NCBI GenBank assembly: GCA_937893415.1 | Contig: CALBWZ010000064.1 | Location: 1-7,457 of the forward strand | From: an uncultured Comamonadaceae bacterium | GTDB lineage: Bacteria > Pseudomonadota > Gammaproteobacteria > Burkholderiales > Burkholderiaceae_C | Direction: 5' to 3' | Length of the DNA: 7,457 nt | Shown: piece by piece, positions 6,325 through 7,457 of the stretch | Layout: every line of letters begins with the position of its first letter | How positions within the stretch are numbered: the first letter of the stretch is position 1 | Notes under the pieces: model-generated | Databases searched by the model: none | Seen by the model: the letters and a program-made list of their open reading frames with translations, nothing else | Told to the model about the DNA's origin: nothing | Program-made: the position numbers and the translations under genes

Positions 6325-6840
6325 ATGCAAGCAAAAGAAATCGGTGTGGAGGTGGGCGTGGTGATGGGTTCTAACAGCGACTGGGACACCATGCAGCATT
6401 GTGTGGCCATTTTGAAACAGTTTGGCGTGTTTTACGAAGCCAAGGTGGTATCCGCCCACCGCATGCCTGACGATATGTTCGCCTACGCTGAATCAGCCCA
6501 AGCACGCGGCCTACAAGCCATCATTGCTGGTGCTGGCGGGGCTGCGCACCTGCCAGGCATGTTGGCTGCCAAAACAACCATTCCAGTTCTGGGTGTGCCC
6601 GTGGCCAGCAAACACTTGCAAGGTGTGGATTCTTTGCACGCTATTGTCCAAATGCCCAAAGGCGTGCCAGTGGCCACGTTTGCAATTGGCCAAGCAGGTG
6701 CTGCCAATGCGGCGTTGTTTGCAGTGGCCATGTTGGCCTTGCACCGCCCAGCGCTGGCGCAAGCCTTGGCACAGTTTCGAGTAGATCAAACAGCGGCAGC
6801 TAGGGCTATGGACTTGCCCGATGTCGCCCCACAAGACTAA
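6325..6840 (+). CDS. purE: N5-carboxyaminoimidazole ribonucleotide mutase (class I PurE)
   Basis: Encodes 171 residues. PurE moves the carboxyl group of N5-CAIR, made by PurK, to carbon 4 to form CAIR, the substrate of PurC. The family's signature segments are present: MGSNSDWD (14-21), SAHRMP (43-48) with the catalytic His45, and [12 protein letters not shown] (68-79) with the second conserved His75, followed by PVLGVPV and the [12 protein letters not shown] and [12 protein letters not shown] stretches that shape the octamer active site. The presence of purK next door confirms the class I (mutase) route. The ATG at 6325 has GGAG at 6316-6319 with a five-base spacer. The gene is divergent from cnoX and probably starts the purEK operon. 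The C-terminal tail after about residue 150 is low in conserved motifs. Confidence 0.97.
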   Translation: MQAKEIGVEVGVVMGSNSDWDTMQHCVAILKQFGVFYEAKVVSAHRMPDDMFAYAESAQARGLQAIIAGAGGAAHLPGMLAAKTTIPVLGVPVASKHLQGVDSLHAIVQMPKGVPVATFAIGQAGAANAALFAVAMLALHRPALAQALAQFRVDQTAAARAMDLPDVAPQD

Positions 6841-6843
6841 GCA

Positions 6844-7457
6844 ATGACCATGACAACAAACGCAGCACCCATATTGCCCGCTTTCGCCGCGACAGAAGGC
6901 CGACCCACCACATTGGGTGTGTTGGGCGGCGGGCAGCTGGGCATGATGTTTGTGCAAGTCGCACAGGCTATGGGTTACCGCACTGCTGTGCTTGACCCCG
7001 ATGCCAACAGCCCAGCCGGACTCATCAGCCACCACCACATACTGGCAGCGTTTGATGACGCGCAAGCGCTGGCCACCATGGGTAGGCTCTGCGACGCCAT
7101 CACCACAGAGTTTGAAAACGTGCCTGCGGCTACCTTGGACATACTGGCCAAGACCACGCCGGTGTCACCACCGGCGCACGCAGTTGGGATTGCCCAAGAC
7201 CGACTTGCTGAAAAAGCGCATTTTTTGCAAAGTGCTAGCCAGCCCACCGGCGGCGGCAAAGGCCTAGCCTCAGCCGCAGGTGTGGGTCCAGTCCCCTACG
7301 CAGCGTTGGTAGAACACGCGGATTTGGCCAGCATAGACGCCTCACTATTTCCTGCTATTTTGAAAACCGTGCGCATGGGTTACGACGGCAAAGGCCAGGT
7401 CACGGTGACCAACCAGGGCGATTTGGAGCGAGCCTGGGAGTCTTTGTACAAAGCACC
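6844..7457 (+). CDS. purK: N5-carboxyaminoimidazole ribonucleotide synthase, N-terminal part
   Basis: The frame runs open from the ATG at 6844 to the right edge (204 full codons), so the C-terminal part is missing. PurK is an ATP-grasp enzyme that makes N5-CAIR from AIR, ATP and bicarbonate; PurE uses the product. Visible are LGVLGGGQLG (24-33), AVLDPDANSPAG (from about 48), TTEFENVPA (87-95), QDRLAEKAHF (118-127) and ILKTVRMGYDGKGQ (172-185), the glycine-rich ATP loop. The gene starts three bases after the purE stop, so the two are co-transcribed and probably translationally coupled; the Shine-Dalgarno is weak. A second in-frame ATG at 6850 is an equally possible start. Two oddities are Met34 where Arg is usual in GGGQLGR, and about 14 extra Gly/Ser/Ala-rich residues around 130-144. 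Confidence 0.95.
   Translation, partial: MTMTTNAAPILPAFAATEGRPTTLGVLGGGQLGMMFVQVAQAMGYRTAVLDPDANSPAGLISHHHILAAFDDAQALATMGRLCDAITTEFENVPAATLDILAKTTPVSPPAHAVGIAQDRLAEKAHFLQSASQPTGGGKGLASAAGVGPVPYAALVEHADLASIDASLFPAILKTVRMGYDGKGQVTVTNQGDLERAWESLYKA

Noticed and set aside
6511..7065. 184-codon minus-strand open frame across the purE-purK junction
   Set aside because: It is antisense to two well-recognised genes, has a Cys/His/Gly-rich random composition, and no start signal or homology was recognised.

Overview
The window looks like a stretch of core chromosome from a betaproteobacterium of the order Burkholderiales, most like the family Comamonadaceae. The basis is the protein style (a [14 protein letters not shown] phosphoglycerate kinase, a Calvin-type class II aldolase, a long 294-residue SAICAR synthetase), the gene order pgk-pyk-fba-purC-purE-purK, and a moderate GC content with heavy use of TTG for leucine. 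The family-level placement is inference from remembered relatives, not from a search.

Layout. Positions 1-230 hold the C-terminal end of an EptA-type phosphoethanolamine transferase. Three + strand genes of central carbon metabolism follow: phosphoglycerate kinase (pgk, 270-1460), pyruvate kinase (pyk, 1576-3009) and class II fructose-bisphosphate aldolase (fba, 3250-4314). They are separated by gaps of 115 and 240 bases that contain promoter-like and operator-like signals, so they are probably separately controlled units and not one tight operon. A strong intrinsic terminator (4342-4373) ends fba. Next come the purine biosynthesis genes purC (4410-5294), purE (6325-6840) and purK (6844 to beyond the right edge). 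A convergent minus-strand gene for a thioredoxin-TPR co-chaperone (CnoX/YbbN family, 5339-6220) lies between purC and purE.

How the genes work together. Fba, Pgk and Pyk act in the trunk of glycolysis; Fba and Pgk are also used in gluconeogenesis and, where present, the Calvin cycle. PurK and PurE convert AIR to CAIR, and PurC then adds aspartate to give SAICAR, so the three pur genes encode consecutive steps. PurE and PurK are only 3 bases apart and are surely co-transcribed. CnoX is a protein-folding/redox factor with no obvious metabolic link to its neighbours.

I do not see a new biological system, mobile element, CRISPR array or tRNA/rRNA gene. The most interesting signal is in the non-coding DNA: a 16-base motif, GTAACC-N4-GGTAAC, occurs upstream of both pyk (+ strand) and fba (- strand), with 14 of 16 positions identical. 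A looser third copy lies just after pyk. This could be the binding site of an OmpR/PhoB-type or other regulator coordinating the two genes. Other points worth checking are a palindrome in front of pgk, a purC start with no Shine-Dalgarno squeezed against the fba terminator, a perfect 11-bp hairpin across the purC stop codon, and an apparent Gly/Ser/Ala-rich insertion in PurK.
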